A stretch of DNA of 64,000 bases, from positions 8,252,589-8,316,588 of the forward strand of contig OX235268.1 of the NCBI GenBank assembly GCA_944472135.2, in the 5' to 3' direction. Positions 34,761 to 47,301 of this stretch are shown piece by piece. Each line of letters starts with the position of its first letter. The first letter of the stretch is position 1. Made by a program: the position numbers and the translations under genes. The stretch comes from Trichobilharzia regenti (Eukaryota; Platyhelminthes; Trematoda; Strigeidida; Schistosomatidae). The notes under the pieces were generated by a model that had not been told where the DNA came from, searched no databases, and saw nothing but the letters and a program-made list of their open reading frames with translations.

Positions 34761-37700
34761 TATCAAAATTTATAAAAGGGACTAATTCTTTTAAACTATT
34801 CATTACATTTTTGAAATTTAGAAAACAGAAGGATTGAGCGAATATACATTTACTTTTCAATTAGATCCCCATCTCAATCTGCCTGTACTTTAATTTATAT
34901 GCAGCATTTTAAATACAATACACAACAAATTACCAATCAAGTGGCAATATGATTGTTAGCAATAATTAGTCAGTATCAGCGTGTCAAGGAGATGGGTGGT
35001 AATTAACGCAGAAAATTGATACACACAATTAAAAAGTAGAAATGGTTACAACTCTTGGATTTCATAATGCATAATTTCGGAAAAATGAAGAGTACTTAAG
35101 GAATAAGCGTGTTTACACAGCCTGATTACGTTACAGATTGTTAAAGAAAATAAAACGATCTGGACAATGATAATTTGTAACTAAGGTTGAAATGCTCATA
35201 AGAATAAAATAATTTGGACGAGGATAACATGTAATTAATGATGATTTAGTCTACACAACAATAATCCTTATCTGATAAACTCAATATACATACACTTATG
35301 CAAAAAAAACTATTCATAACTGGCAATGTACAGCTAATGAATACGCCAAAAAGGGAGACACTTCGCTGAACTACGTGTTTTGTTTTCATTATTGCAATAT
35401 GCTATTGACAATATTTATTCTGAGTCATATATGGATAAATTTACCAAATAGTTCGAGTCAGTCACCAGACGGTTCGCAGCCTGGATTTTGTGATTAGTTA
35501 TGCTAGTTACCAACCGAATTATGTGCTGTTAATTCTACATATTTTTAAACTTTTTCAATGGCATTTCAGGCTGAAGCTTTTTGATGATTAACGTAAAATA
35601 AATGAACGTATTCAAAGTCAACTGGCTCGAAGCACCCAACCTACACTCAGTATTGATTAGCTTTCACGAAGAATACTTGCATGAAACCATTTTAAAGGTT
35701 ACAATTTTTAAATGGAGTCAAAGCCAGCAGTATATTCCTTTGAAATGTAGATATTGCATTGGGCTTTTGTAGAAGTGACTGATATACATAATACGGTAAT
35801 GGAATGATTATTAATGTATTTGGCGGCTCCTTAAATTTGCGATTGGAAGTTGTGTTCAATGTAAGTGAGGAGAATGCTTCGAGCAGTAGAAAACCTTATG
35901 GGTTACAACAAAATCACCATCTTCTCTTGCATGTTTTCAACAGAATCAGACAGTTAGGAAGGTTAACTGCCGTTTTTTGAGATATATTCACAGAAACATC
36001 AACTAATTGGAAACTTATAGATACAAACGGACATCTTCATGACTTGATTCTTTGTATGAGTTTCTGTTCGGATTATAAACGGTGTAACTGCTCACGTTTT
36101 TTTAACTAGGCGGGCGAAATCTAAAGATATGGTGTTTTCTCTTTACTTTTTTAATCAAATGACAACACTGAGTTTAATCACGGCATTCCATCTACAATCA
36201 AATATGAATCTAAAGTTAGTCAGAATGACTAGTGACAATGGGTCAGTTGACTCAAAAATTTGATAGATGCATGAGAAAGATTATTCTATCAAATCGCTCA
36301 CAATACAACAGCCACAACCGTCACCTAGAGTATACACGTTCTATAAATCAACAATTTTTGAACAAGAATCACAAATTACTAATCACATTTTTGTATTCAA
36401 GCTTGAAATGTCTGAATAGAAATTCATGTCATTTTGAAATTGTTGACTAAGTTCCTCACTGATTAACTTTAGTAAACCGAAACGCTGAGTTTGTAGAATT
36501 CACCCATGAATTTAGCTGGACAAGTGAATGTGTTATATGCGACAAAGAACGTTCTACAGTGTGCTCTCAACAGATGACTCCGAAAGGTTTCACTCATTTA
36601 ATTTCAGATGCAAAATAAACCGTTACTACGGCACACTTCGTACTGCGGCGCATCAGTGTTTGCCTTCAAGTGTTTATCAATGAAAGAAGGTGAATACTCA
36701 TTTTGGCTGAACTGTTTTTGTAGCGAGTTCAATGTCTAGTCCAATATATCTTCAATGCATACGCGACAGGTTGTAGTCTCAAGACAGGTGGTGAAATTTA
36801 TTTTCTACACATTGAGGTAGACAACTGAGTTTGTCAGCTTTATGTTGCATTTTGGCTTGCAGTAAAATAATCTTTGTAGAGCTCCATCCTTTGAAATTAA
36901 AAAAACTGAACATCTATGTAGGAAAATTTACGCAACGACTGCAGCTCAGTTTTACAGTCAACTGATCGGTGCTTAGAGATTTTCAGGATTTGACTAAGCA
37001 CAATATTTGTATCTATATCGCAAAATATAACGCTTTTAAACTACAAATTTATTGATGATTGTTCAGGGACTATTCAGTTCTAAAGACGCTATGAGGTGTT
37101 TGACGACTGAAGAGTCGTCCATATCTGGACCAACATTTTTGCATATATTTGACGCTTAAAGACAGACTGCAGATTTAATGTGAACCTTAGTATCATTAAT
37201 TCGATTTATTTCACAACTCTGCCTAGAGACAGTCAAATTAGTTGTGGCTTTAAACCATCATCGGTAGTACACGGTCTCCCTAACATCTAATTCAACTGAA
37301 AACTAACTTTTCACTACCACAGCTTGAAGTCAGCTCATTCCGTAAATCAGTGTACAAAGAAAGCGTAACATGATTGCTGTGAGCGAAATGTAACTTTATT
37401 ATGGAACTTTAAGCGTTAATTCATCGAATTCATCAATTCCAGTTGTAAACAGCAGACGAAAATATTGCAAAAAAAAGGAAGCCATCTTTTGTTGCTTAAG
37501 GTGTTCTGACTGGATATTGGAAAGCATCCTTGTCAACGCTCTGCTTGTTTGTGCTACCTTATTTGTGGTCAACTTTGTTAAAGCATGAAATATCGGCTTT
37601 TATTACGTAGATAATAGTGACAATATTCTTCGGAAATGAAGTGACCATTTTATTAGATGTTTAAAACAGAGCACATGCATACAGGTGGACTCTGAATGTG

Positions 37701-38100
37701 TTTACGGGGAATCCATACATTTTTCACATATGTGATCACGCTTTGGATGCGTAACACTTGAGAAAGTGAAAAAGTGATGACAGACTTCAAGTAAATTCTA
37801 TAAAAACAGAAGTTTTCTCTATCATGCCAGGTGTTTCATAATTGAAGCTACTTAATTTTGGTTGTGTGAGAACAATGGCTTACAGTTTAACTCAGGTATT
37901 AGTAAACCTTCTGTGGTAAGTTGAATAAAGAAGCACGCATTCTGATTTCTCACAGCCAAGCTTACTTCGATATTTCCCACGGGCTCCACTTTATTTTAAC
38001 ATTATCTCCACTTCACATCTAGATGCCAACATAGCCACATTCTTTTTGATTAACACTCAAAAGCATACTTACCTGGCGCCGGGTTCAGGGTGATCAAGAA
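34761..38100. other. Long AT-rich spacer without a recognised gene
   Basis: I find no splice-bounded family exon, transposon coding or RNA gene here. Around 36150-36180 there is faint similarity to the intron sequence before the 21-nt exon (aaatgacaacactg), but no exon follows. The part from about 37950 to 38100 matches 63740-63860 near the end of the window (agccaagcttac, ctccacttt, tggctac-like), so it is the flank of a duplicated unit. Confidence 0.4.
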
Positions 38101-38109
38101 TGCTCTGAG

Positions 38110-38308
38110 TGCGTCGGTGGCACAGTGGTTAGGACTCTCGTCGACCACGCACATGGTCCCGGGTTCGAGCCCTCACCGACGCACACCTGATATCTATGGT
38201 CGGCCTGCGAAATTTGGGCTACCGATATCCACGCTGAAAATTCCATACTTGTACCAAAAATACTGTGTGGAATCAAGCTGTAATCAAAAAAATAAAAAAA
38301 AAAATAGT
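38110..38308 (+). mobile_element. tRNA-derived SINE, good full copy
   Basis: Begins gtgcgtcggtggcacagtgg, with A box tggcacagtggttagg (about 38118-38133) and B box gggttcgagccc (about 38161-38172). It continues with the family body and ends in a long A-rich tail (38286-38308). The closest relative is at 49511. The flanking DNA continues in register with 63880, which has no SINE. Confidence 0.85.
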
Positions 38309-39021
38309 GAGTATCGGCACTGAAGGGTTTCATCAGATTATGAACAATCCACTTTTATATATAGGTTCTTCTGTAGTTCAGTGGTATCGTTTATCCTTTC
38401 TGCCATGTCATGTGATCGTTAGCACCACTAGATGGTAACTAATGATGGAAGTTTGCTTTTATGTATTCACAAAGCTCTAGGTGATCCACCCACGAATTTT
38501 GTGAAGCATATAAAAGTAAGGACTTGTTATTAGTGTTTATAATTCGTATGTGCTAATTCTTGTGCATCTCTTTACTTATTTCTGTGAAACGAATGATGGG
38601 ACTGCTCGCATCTTTCTATCCTCGCTGATTCCCAAAAGGCTAGTGTTTAAATCGTGTAATAAAGATATGATATCTTTCTTTTACGTTAAAAAAAGTTTCC
38701 TGGAATCACTTGACGATAATTAGATCTTTTCGCTACCCATTACATCAAAACTGTGATGGACAGAATGTTTCCGTGGCTTTCTGTAACGTGGTTATGATGA
38801 TGAATGTGGTGAGACGTTTTAAACATTCATCTTGTGAAAGCCACTGTAATTCAAATCACGAGATATTTTAACATGTTTTATCAATCAGAAACACAGAAAA
38901 TTCTAATGCAATAAGCACCGTTGAAATGTTAACAAAACACAATCCAGTACTTAGCCATTAACAGTGTTAGGTAAACACAGTTTATCAGTGCAACACTGAC
39001 CGAGATATAGACACGCGATCA

Positions 39022-39029
39022 ATGCAAAC
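39022..39029 (+). promoter_or_regulatory. Conserved ATGCAAAC octamer upstream of gene 3
   Basis: It lies 83 bases before the ATG at 39105, in the block shared by all first exons (cgagatatag before it, acattacaatgag after it). Confidence 0.3.
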
Positions 39030-39104
39030 TCATACACAACACCACACATTACAATGAGCATTTAATCCGTAACTCGAAGATAATCAAACGAGCCTTTCGA
39101 AGTG

Positions 39105-42100
39105 ATGGGAATCAGTATTTCACAACTTGGATTCGTTATCGTATTTCTAACAATTCTATTAAATGAAGTCAATGGTACGTTTCAAAGAGTGTTTATGACA
39201 GCAATAACAGTTTCACATATGGTTATACTCTGTTGAAATATTCTAACTCTCATCAGACTACGCTAATTATCACTGTCTGGTGACATGGAAATAATTAGGC
39301 GAAGATGAGGTGTTTCAAGTAAATCTGAATTAGATTGAACCCATGTGAAGACGGCTGAATATTCTACAGGTTGAAAGTGATGGTATCACAGAGAGAATTC
39401 CTACAGCAACAGTTGTTTTCACATATTGATTATATTCAACACCACATAATGAGCTAATGTAAGGATCCGCTGCCGACATTTTATTTCATACACGACTTCC
39501 TTCTGAATAATTTGGATGTGTCACAGTCTATTTACAGTTTCCTGCATTCCCTCCATAATTTCTCAGGTCAGCAGCAAGCAGGTAAGTGAAAGATTTTTAA
39601 GAATAATACAAAACTGATTTATCAAGTACACAAACACCTGTTTGTTAGTGATGAAGTTAAAGTGATACTGAAAGTGTAATACCCAAGTCGAATACAAAAA
39701 CTTTTTTACGAATATGACCACGGATTGATATCAGTTAGGGAACCACTGAAAACCGCCAGAAGGTACTGTATAGCTGTTTTGATCTAGTTTGGGAATCATC
39801 GTTATCACGTCCCCACTGATAGGATTCGAACCCAGGATCTTCCAGTTGCTTGGCAAGCTCGTATACTATTCAGCCACCGGGATCTGATCTAATGGCAGAA
39901 GCATTCTAACTTGTGCCAGTTCGTGATTCGGCGCGACCACCGACCAGTGTCATCGGTGGAAAATGCATTCTCAAACTTGACTCAATAAAAACCCACTAGT
40001 CACGACTTCTCACTGGAATTCTTGGAAAATCCGTCAATTTTGTAGCAAGTCACTAGCGAGCATGAGATTAATTTTCATGAGTTCGTTTTTAGGGAGTATA
40101 TTTTTTTGCTTATGACCACGGCTACCTGAAATCCTTACAAAACAACTCTTCCCAGTGATTTGAGTCAACTGATAGGGTGTCCTGGTGCTGGATTTTGGGT
40201 TGAATTATAATCCTTACCTCCATGTTGCCGATATTCCTTTTTGAGATTCGGGGATGTATCACTCAGTGTTGGACCAGGAATAGGCTTTTACGGAAAAAAC
40301 ATGTGTATAAAAACTCACTACAGTTTTCTGAAAAGACAGAACAGTGTTCATGAAATAATGACCTCATATGTTTGGCTTGATTCTGGTAACGAAAACAGAA
40401 TTTTTCGAATTAAGTATGTATTATTGGAAATTTTGTTCAAAATGTCAGACTTATGGGAGACAAGAGATGCGTGTTCGTTATCATTTGTTTTTAATTTGCT
40501 GAAACTCAAGCCAGTCATTTCATTTTACATCAGTTAATTCATAAATTTTGCAGCGGTGCAGTACTACTGGTAATATAACTTATTCGTGTCTTTACATACA
40601 ATTAGAATCTTACAGGTTGGTTAGTCACTGAATGTCTTATGGAATCCAGGCAATACACGGAAAGATAATGCTAGCAAAACCGATGCTGTATATGTGTGGA
40701 AAATTTCATTTAGATAGAGAAGTGAGCGACGATGACCAAAAGCAAGTTAGGAATTCATGTGAAGTGCATTAATACTATTTTGAGAAATGACAAGTCATCC
40801 AGCTGTCGATGATTTATCAATGTTTTTTAAATACGGAATTTCATTTTAATAAAATACATCGATAATTTAACATAACTTTGAATATATGTGGCATCATTCC
40901 ATAAAAGATCCCAGTTTAGTTTTCGAAGGGATATAATATGCCATGAATAATGTTAATGACATCGTTTCATTTTATGCTGTGATCCCAAGCTTAAAATCCA
41001 TCCATTCTGTAACCTCCTTACTTTGTCTACAGTCGTTTTCAATTTGAGGTAAGTACAGCGAGATTTACTTTCAATGTTCTTTCAGTAAAATATTACTTAT
41101 TTTCAAAAAACATGTTCTGTTAGTCCAAAGTAAAATACTGAATGTTACACAGAAACGTTCACAGAACGTAAAAATGCCATTGTTTGCTTGCTAGAGGAAA
41201 CCTAATGTAGACCTTTTATTCATTGGATTCTTTCAGATATGATAGAGAAGATTTTTAGCTCAGATGGATGATTTTGATGTGGTTGTGTTCTATGAGCTGA
41301 ATGGTTGATTTCCAAAGCTTTCATCACCTTACTGGGTGACATCTTCAGCGCATACTTCAATTTCATGAAGTGAGATTTTAGATTTCTCCACAAGTTTATT
41401 AATCATCTCTCCTGGTGACCTTGGATGTGATTGGTTGTTTTTGTGTGCTTTCATACCTTCTAGGTTACTTGTATTGGAACTGACTGTTTCTTTGACTTGA
41501 ACTTTGACCCTTTGTGTATGAAGTTTCTTTCTTATTGGTTGATAAATTTTGTCTATCTCGATGTGTCTATTGATTGATGATTCACTGGAATGACAAGCTA
41601 CTAATATTCTCTAGCATTCTTGTTGTTTCCTCTGTCTAATATTTGAACAATGATTGTCCCATTCGAATTGATGTCCGTAGTTGTCTGTGTTTAGTGAAAT
41701 GAGGGAGTGGATATCATGTCTTTTGACAGCTAGCCTGTGTTCGTGGATACGAAGACGAAGCGGACGTCCACTTTGACCAATGTAGTGTTTTCGCAGTTGT
41801 TGCAATTTATTTTGTGGATTATTTTGGTTTTATCTTCTTTCGCTGTTGAGTCTTTTGTTTGACACATATCGAGCTCAGCCAAGTGATTTCATTGATTTGT
41901 GTGCTATGTCTAGACCTAAAGTTTTCAAGAGTCTTGTATTTATTTCTGAGATATCGTTTATATATGGTAAGGCGATTTACTTTGTCCTTTCCTTGGATGC
42001 TTTTGGTTTGATAGGTTGGCTTGGGGCTTTATGTCTTTTGATGACATTCGTGGATATCCATTCTTTTGGAAGACGTCCATGAGATAATTTTCTTCAATTT

Positions 42101-44703
42101 TCCTTAAGATGGGAGTGTTGCAATGAGTCCTTGCTCTCTTGAATAGTGTTTGTATGCAATTCCTTTTGTGTGTTATTGGGTTGTTGCTGTTGTAATTCAG
42201 TATTTGGTCTGTTTGAGTTGATTTCCTATACACTTGAGTTTCTAATTCTCCTGTAGTTGTTCGCCTGACTAAGACGTCCAAAAATGGTATTTTGTTCTCG
42301 GATTCCTCTTCTCTTGTGAGTTTGATGTCGTTGAAGACGTTGTTTTTTAAGCTGTGAGTAATTCGTATGCAACAGCTTTACAAACTCTTAAGACATCTGT
42401 GCTCCAGGACTTTGTTTCCAGAATCAGCTGGATTATTCAGTGTTCTATGTCTTGATTGTTTTTAGTTTCTAATGTAGTGGATTAAATTGTTTGACTATCA
42501 GTTGGCGTGGAAAATGAAATTAAATGAGAAATTGACGATAGAATGATAACATAAATTTATTAATAACAGAGAACTTTTTTAACTATCATAACCAAAAACA
42601 CCTACCAGTCGTGTTCATAGTATGTTCGTGAAATTTTTTGCAGCAACTGCATGATATATTTGTACATTCAGTAGACAAATTGTGACCACCACCATCATCG
42701 GTTTCCATATTTTCAGAGATATGTCTGTGTGTGTAGAGGGTACAACCAGCTTAGCCTCACTCATTGCTTTTACCCACGTTGAGGACATTTGATGAATGTA
42801 ACCATAATCATTATGTCACACTCTAAATTTTACAAATCTATCCATCTTAACTGTGACCAAGTTCTGTGAAGTAAATGAGGTACAGCATTTTCTTTTATTC
42901 CATAGTGTAAAATCTTCCGTTTTCCTTATTTTGGATAATCGGATTACAGTTGGAACACTGTTGATGTTTTTATACACGTTACATACCATATTTGATAAAA
43001 ATTATTCGAGAAACGCCAAAACAACTGCATGTATTTAAAATTTATTTCACCGGTGGGATGCTCTTGATCTAGACTTAAAATTGGTCAGCGTCTCATAAAT
43101 TACTGCAAACATTTACCAGCATTATCAATCATATACTAAAGACGCTTAGAAAACGAGAAATACAACGCTCACCATCATGCTTTCGTTGCCTTTCAGCAAC
43201 AAAACGACTTGATGAAGATGCGATATTGTCAACTATAGAATACAACTCAGAGAAAAGTTGTCCACACAAATTTCTTTCGACATTCCTACCACAGACCTAT
43301 TCAAGACTGGATAATGTGTAAATGCGTTTGTCTCCCGGTAGTAAACGGTGTTGCTGTTTACATTTGAATTTTGCTGATGGAAACCACCGATCACTTGTAC
43401 AGCTTAATTTCTCAATCAAACAACAGACTGATTTTGCATCGTTATTTTCGAATTGGCTTCTCATGAAATCCAGTGTGACACTAGAGTGAATCATCATTAG
43501 ATTTATTGAATATTCAGCTGAATTGTTCGATGATCATGACTGACATGTGACTGAGATACTTCAGTTACTTCATGCACAACTGGACGGCCTGCAGTGAATA
43601 GACAACTGTCTTTTTGAAATCGTTATCGGTCACCTAGCCCTTTTTTGTACATAATGTATACGATTTCTAAACATGAATCTATCAAACTCTTAGAGATTAC
43701 CTTCTGGATATCTGGTGAGTTCATTCAAGTATTCATACCTCACAAAGCATTTTGATATTCGTTTTCGATGAATAAGCATAGGTGACTAAATGCTATGACG
43801 AAGATGTCATTCACTTACTGAACGATTCTTACAACCAAAATGTCTGATTTCATCATAAAAAATCCGAATAATGTGATACAGTTACTTACAAGTTGAACAA
43901 CAGGAGTTAGAACAGGTGGAGGCTTTGTCTGCTCAATTTACTATTCATCCTAACGCATCACAATATTTAGACAATAATTTACTGGGAATTCTCCCCTAGT
44001 CCTAAGTGTTTCTGGGAAGATGGATTTAACTCTTTACCTTGAAAATACATATGAATCCCTAAATCGACTGTCGATCTCAAATAACTAGCAAATGAGTTTG
44101 TAACATCTGAGTGAAGAAACCTCCTGATAATTGAAACGAATAGTTGAGTCATAATATGTGGAAGTGATATTCGTATTAGTGACTTTGATATCAGATAATC
44201 TGAAAATTTTAAGGTTAGGCTTATCAATATGCTCAATCCTCAATAATAAGGCAAACCTGATCTGAGTATTAAATAACTCCACATTTCAATACAAAAACAT
44301 TTGAGGGACGCATAAAGATGTCTTGAAGTAACTTTGACAGATATGGTGCACGTTAATCATTTCACTGCTACCAGTCGAGCCTCATACTCCGAAGTGAGGT
44401 TAGTCAGTGTGCTTCAGATTTAACAGCGTATTGTCACAGGTGTCAGTTGGATGACAGCCGGAAACAAGAAGTATAAGAAACATTTCAAAATGTTCTTTTA
44501 TTTATTTATTGAATATTTACAAACAACTGATGAAGGAATTCGAATTGATTGCATCTTTTTATGTGTGTAACTTTGTTTGCAGGAGAGCCTTCTGTTACCG
44601 AATGGTCCAAACATGGGGCTGCTTCTTAGATTGGCTGTCGCCAGATCTTGGAGGAAAGAATTCCACATGCTTAGCTAGAGCACGTTCAGGTTCAGGAGGA
44701 TAA
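39105..44703 (+). CDS. Gene 3: small secreted micro-exon-type protein
   Basis: Inferred exons: 39105-39174 (70 nt), 39567-39581 (15 nt, gtcagcagcaagcag), 41033-41048 (16 nt), 43694-43714 (21 nt), 44583-44703 (121 nt). Every border is AG/GT (donors gtacgt, gtaagt, gtaagt, gtgagt). The joined frame is open for 80 codons. Residues 1-24 form a signal peptide (MGISISQLGFVIVFLTILLN, then EVNG). The mature peptide starts about QQQAVVFNLRDYLLDIW, then RAFCYRMVQTWGCFLDWLS with C-x8-C-x15-C, LGGK and a glycine- and serine-rich end. Three cysteines leave one unpaired, so a dimer is possible (inference). Introns hold a SINE (39763) and a Penelope element (about 41290). AATAAA at 44747. This is the cleanest copy. 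I assign it to the schistosome micro-exon type by architecture, not by name. Confidence 0.7.
39763..39965 (-). mobile_element. tRNA-like SINE, same family as 22206
   Basis: On the minus strand: gatcccggtggctgaatagt (A-box region) and ctgggttcgaatcctatcag (B box). One arm with the hammerhead-like string is left at about 39763-39805 (degenerate). It sits at the same point of the intron as the copy in gene 2, right after a shared gatatc(a/t)gttag stretch. Confidence 0.65.
41611..41805 (-). pseudogene. Penelope GIY-YIG endonuclease segment
   Basis: The frame reads HYIGQSGRPLRLRIHEHRLA, then a run with HDIHSLISLN and HQFEWDNHCSNI. This fits the YIG-to-His part of the Penelope endonuclease. The GIY half lies upstream in another frame, if present. 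Confidence 0.7.
41958..42281 (-). pseudogene. Penelope reverse transcriptase, C-terminal part
   Basis: The frame reads MDVLVRRTTTGELETQVYRK, then STQTDQILNYNSNNPITHKR, then IQTLFKRARTHCNT. The upstream sequence (about 42282-42310) adds ENKIPFLDV in the same frame. FLDVL, VYRK-T-TD-L and HK---TL--RA are hallmarks of the Penelope RT thumb region. The catalytic YxDD part is not present. Confidence 0.8.
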
Positions 44704-44746
44704 TTTTGTTGACAAACAATTATGTTTATGGATTGAACATTGGAAA

Positions 44747-44752
44747 AATAAA
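44747..44752 (+). terminator. Polyadenylation signal AATAAA of gene 3
   Basis: Canonical hexamer 44 bases after the stop, in a conserved context (ttggaaaaataaac). Confidence 0.55.
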
Positions 44753-44759
44753 CAATATT

Positions 44760-46740
44760 TTGAGGGATATTCAGTATTCTGGAACAAGATTTACATAAGC
44801 AAACTATTGGAGGAAGTAAGCTACTTTCTTACGGATTTCATATGGTTGATACTTCATCGATTATCGAGAAAAAAGGTACTTCCTCATCACTCAGTCAAAA
44901 ATTTATTGATACACTAAAACTGATACAATATAAAGTGATGTGATTCAATGTCGGCTCCAAAACTTGACGTAACCTTTAGGATTCTGAAATCTGTAGCGAA
45001 GCCATAGGGATTCTGAAATATAAAAACACAACCTACACACTTTGTTCTACCAACAGTGATAACTTGGCTCTAGGATTTAGCGATATTATCGTAGGAATAG
45101 TGAATGTATGGAGGATTTCTTCGGCCTCCGAATACACCGAGGAGCCAAAGATGCTCAAACTGAAACCAATTAAAAGTCTTTGAAGTCATTATAGACAGTA
45201 GTTGTTGACATTAGCCGGATACGTAGGAAATCTTCCGACGACAGTTATCAGCGAACAACTATTCATTGTTGTATGAAGAAAACGAACAGTAATAAAAAAA
45301 CTATAAGCGAAACAATCTCATGGAATGTGCCGCTTGACATCACTCCTCAAAAGATACAAGAAGATCAAAATAGCTGACCTTGAGTCAGGCTCATTTCATC
45401 AGCACTCATCACCAACCTGCATAAGATGTATACATAGCTAGTCAATATGTAACTGAGGTCACAAATACTGTCTCCAATGTAAAACGAACGTAAGCAGTTG
45501 AAGTTGATCGAATGAATTAAGCACTGTTGAAATACGCCAGTGATTCACTTTTCTCTGGGTTAATTAAAGTATTTTCTAATGTTTGAGAAACAGGGTTAGT
45601 TACGTTGTTAAAGTGCAAATCGTCTTAGGAAGTCTATTTGCCGTTTACTAATCGTACAGGAATAAGATTGATTCACATAATATGTGAAATCCTTATTCAG
45701 TATTGAGGCATAGATTAAGCTGTGCTTGTAAAGAGCAAAACCAAGAAGAACAGACAGGCTTTTGGTAAAGACGACGCTATATTGATCATGTATTGATCTA
45801 TGGACTGATCTCTACCCGACTCGCTCAAACACGAGGTTTTTGAAATGCGTTACCACCACGACCCGGAGAAAATTACAGCACATGTTTAATTGAGACGACC
45901 GAAATTATTGAGTGAACATTTATTTTTGCCGTTTATCGAGGCGATGTATGAGTTGATCATAGACTTCGATCAAAAGAATTACAAATAACGGATACTAAAC
46001 TGTTGGTATCACATACATAAAAAGTCTTCTACTCATAAACAGAAGCGCAATCTATTCACTGTTTGACTTCATGACCAATAATACGAACAGCGTGATATGA
46101 TTATTTCTCAGTTACAAATCTTGAATTAGTGTAGTTTGACGTGCTTTCCACTTATTTCATTATGAGGCATAAAATGTCCATCAAGTCTAAAGCATCACAA
46201 TATTTCAACGAGAACATAATCAGGATAATGAGAGCACTAAGTGTTTCACAGAAGATGCACGTACAACTCTTGCTGATAAAACATTCAAGTATACCATAAC
46301 ACAACTGCTCATCTGATAAGAACATCAGCTGCGGGTTTGCAACATCAAAGTAGAGAAACGTTTAGATAATTGACAGGTGTGATGACGCAGTAATATAAGC
46401 GTGCCATATTCATATGCTTGATTTTGATCTACTAAAATTACCTATGAGTATTGAATAGTTTAACATTTCAATACTCGCGCTTTTGAGGAAGGTCTCCAGT
46501 TGCCTAAGAATTACACCAACAGATACGGCGCTTGTTTTTTATTTTATTGCTAGCTGCCATTAAATGAGTTTGAAATCAAGGTGCCTAATTCAAACTGAGA
46601 CTAGTTCAGTTTGCTTCAGATTGACCAGAGTTAAATCACATTTCTCACTCGGAAACATGAAAGTAAACGAATATTGTGTTATGTTTAAAGTTATTTAATA
46701 CTATAAAATAACTAATGAAAGAATCTGAACCGATTGTGTG
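44760..46740. other. Spacer downstream of gene 3, paralogous to 7970-10120
   Basis: Collinear with the flank of gene 0 (for example ggctctaggatttagcgatattatcg, gcgttaccaccacgacccgg, gcataacacaactgctcat), but without the SINE and LINE fragment found there at 8800-9222. No gene seen. Confidence 0.55.
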
Positions 46741-46750
46741 GCTTTACGAA

Positions 46751-46832
46751 ACTGTTTTTCAAGTATGCCTGTGAACATGAGGCTGCTATTTAGGTGCGTT
46801 CCCACTGAAGCTTGAAGGAAAACACAATACGT
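46751..46832 (+). pseudogene. Decayed terminal exon of the micro-exon family
   Basis: A relic matching 10126-10219, shortened by a deletion around the first cysteine block (caagtatgcctgtgaacatg, then aggctgctatttag). The acceptor is lost and the frame is broken. Confidence 0.6.
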
Positions 46833-46953
46833 GTACAACTATATAACTGAGAAAATTGAGTGATCACTTACGTTTTAGGTTTGTCTATGCCAGCACTGGG
46901 CTAACCGCCGACTTTGATTGGGAGGATAACTGTTAACCATTGGACTCGTGATG

Positions 46954-47003
46954 ATACTCGTTAAGTATGAAGTACCTACTTATACTTCATACTTAACGAG
47001 TAT
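46954..47003. repeat. Perfect 21-bp palindrome at a LINE 5' junction
   Basis: Arms 46954-46974 and 46983-47003 (atactcgttaagtatgaag... and its exact reverse complement) are separated by cctactta. The LINE coding starts right after the right arm. The uninterrupted paralog at about 10370 has only the left-arm equivalent. Confidence 0.85.
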
Positions 47004-47041
47004 GAAGTCGTGAACAGTGGTGGCTGACAAAGGCAAAAGAG

Positions 47042-47275
47042 ATGGAAAAAGCATCGACGATAGGCAACACTAGGCAACTCTTTAGACTCATCAGGGAAAC
47101 GGGTGGGAGAAGGCAATTCATAAGTGAGACTATTTCTGAGAAAAATGGCTCCTTAATTAGCTCTCAGGATAGACGCCTTGAACGCTGGAAAGAACACTTT
47201 GAGGGACAATTTAACTTGCCTACAGCCACACTGAACCTCCCGAATAGGATAGAGACACTGGTCCGCCGTCTGTAA
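47042..47275 (+). pseudogene. LINE pre-RT segment
   Basis: Encodes MEKASTIGNTRQLFRLIRET, then RRLERWKEHFEGQFNLP, a region that precedes the RT in such LINEs. The frame ends at a TAA created by a frameshift; the continuation PPSVSEVTKAISNLKRGKAA is in another frame. Confidence 0.75.
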
Positions 47276-47301
47276 GTGAGGTCACAAAAGCTATCAGTAA
47301 T

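Larger units (their letters stand above)
41290..42445 (-). mobile_element. Penelope-like element, 5'-truncated
   Basis: On the minus strand it carries the end of the reverse transcriptase, a linker and a GIY-YIG endonuclease, in several frames. It lies in the third intron of gene 3; the corresponding intron of gene 2 (about 24900-25200) lacks it. The sequence resumes similarity with gene 2 at about 42467 (tttctaatgtagtggatta). Confidence 0.8.

Noticed and set aside
38110..38185. Possible tRNA gene
   Set aside because: A and B boxes are present, but the head continues into a repeated body with an A-rich tail and has several diverged copies in the window; it is a SINE.
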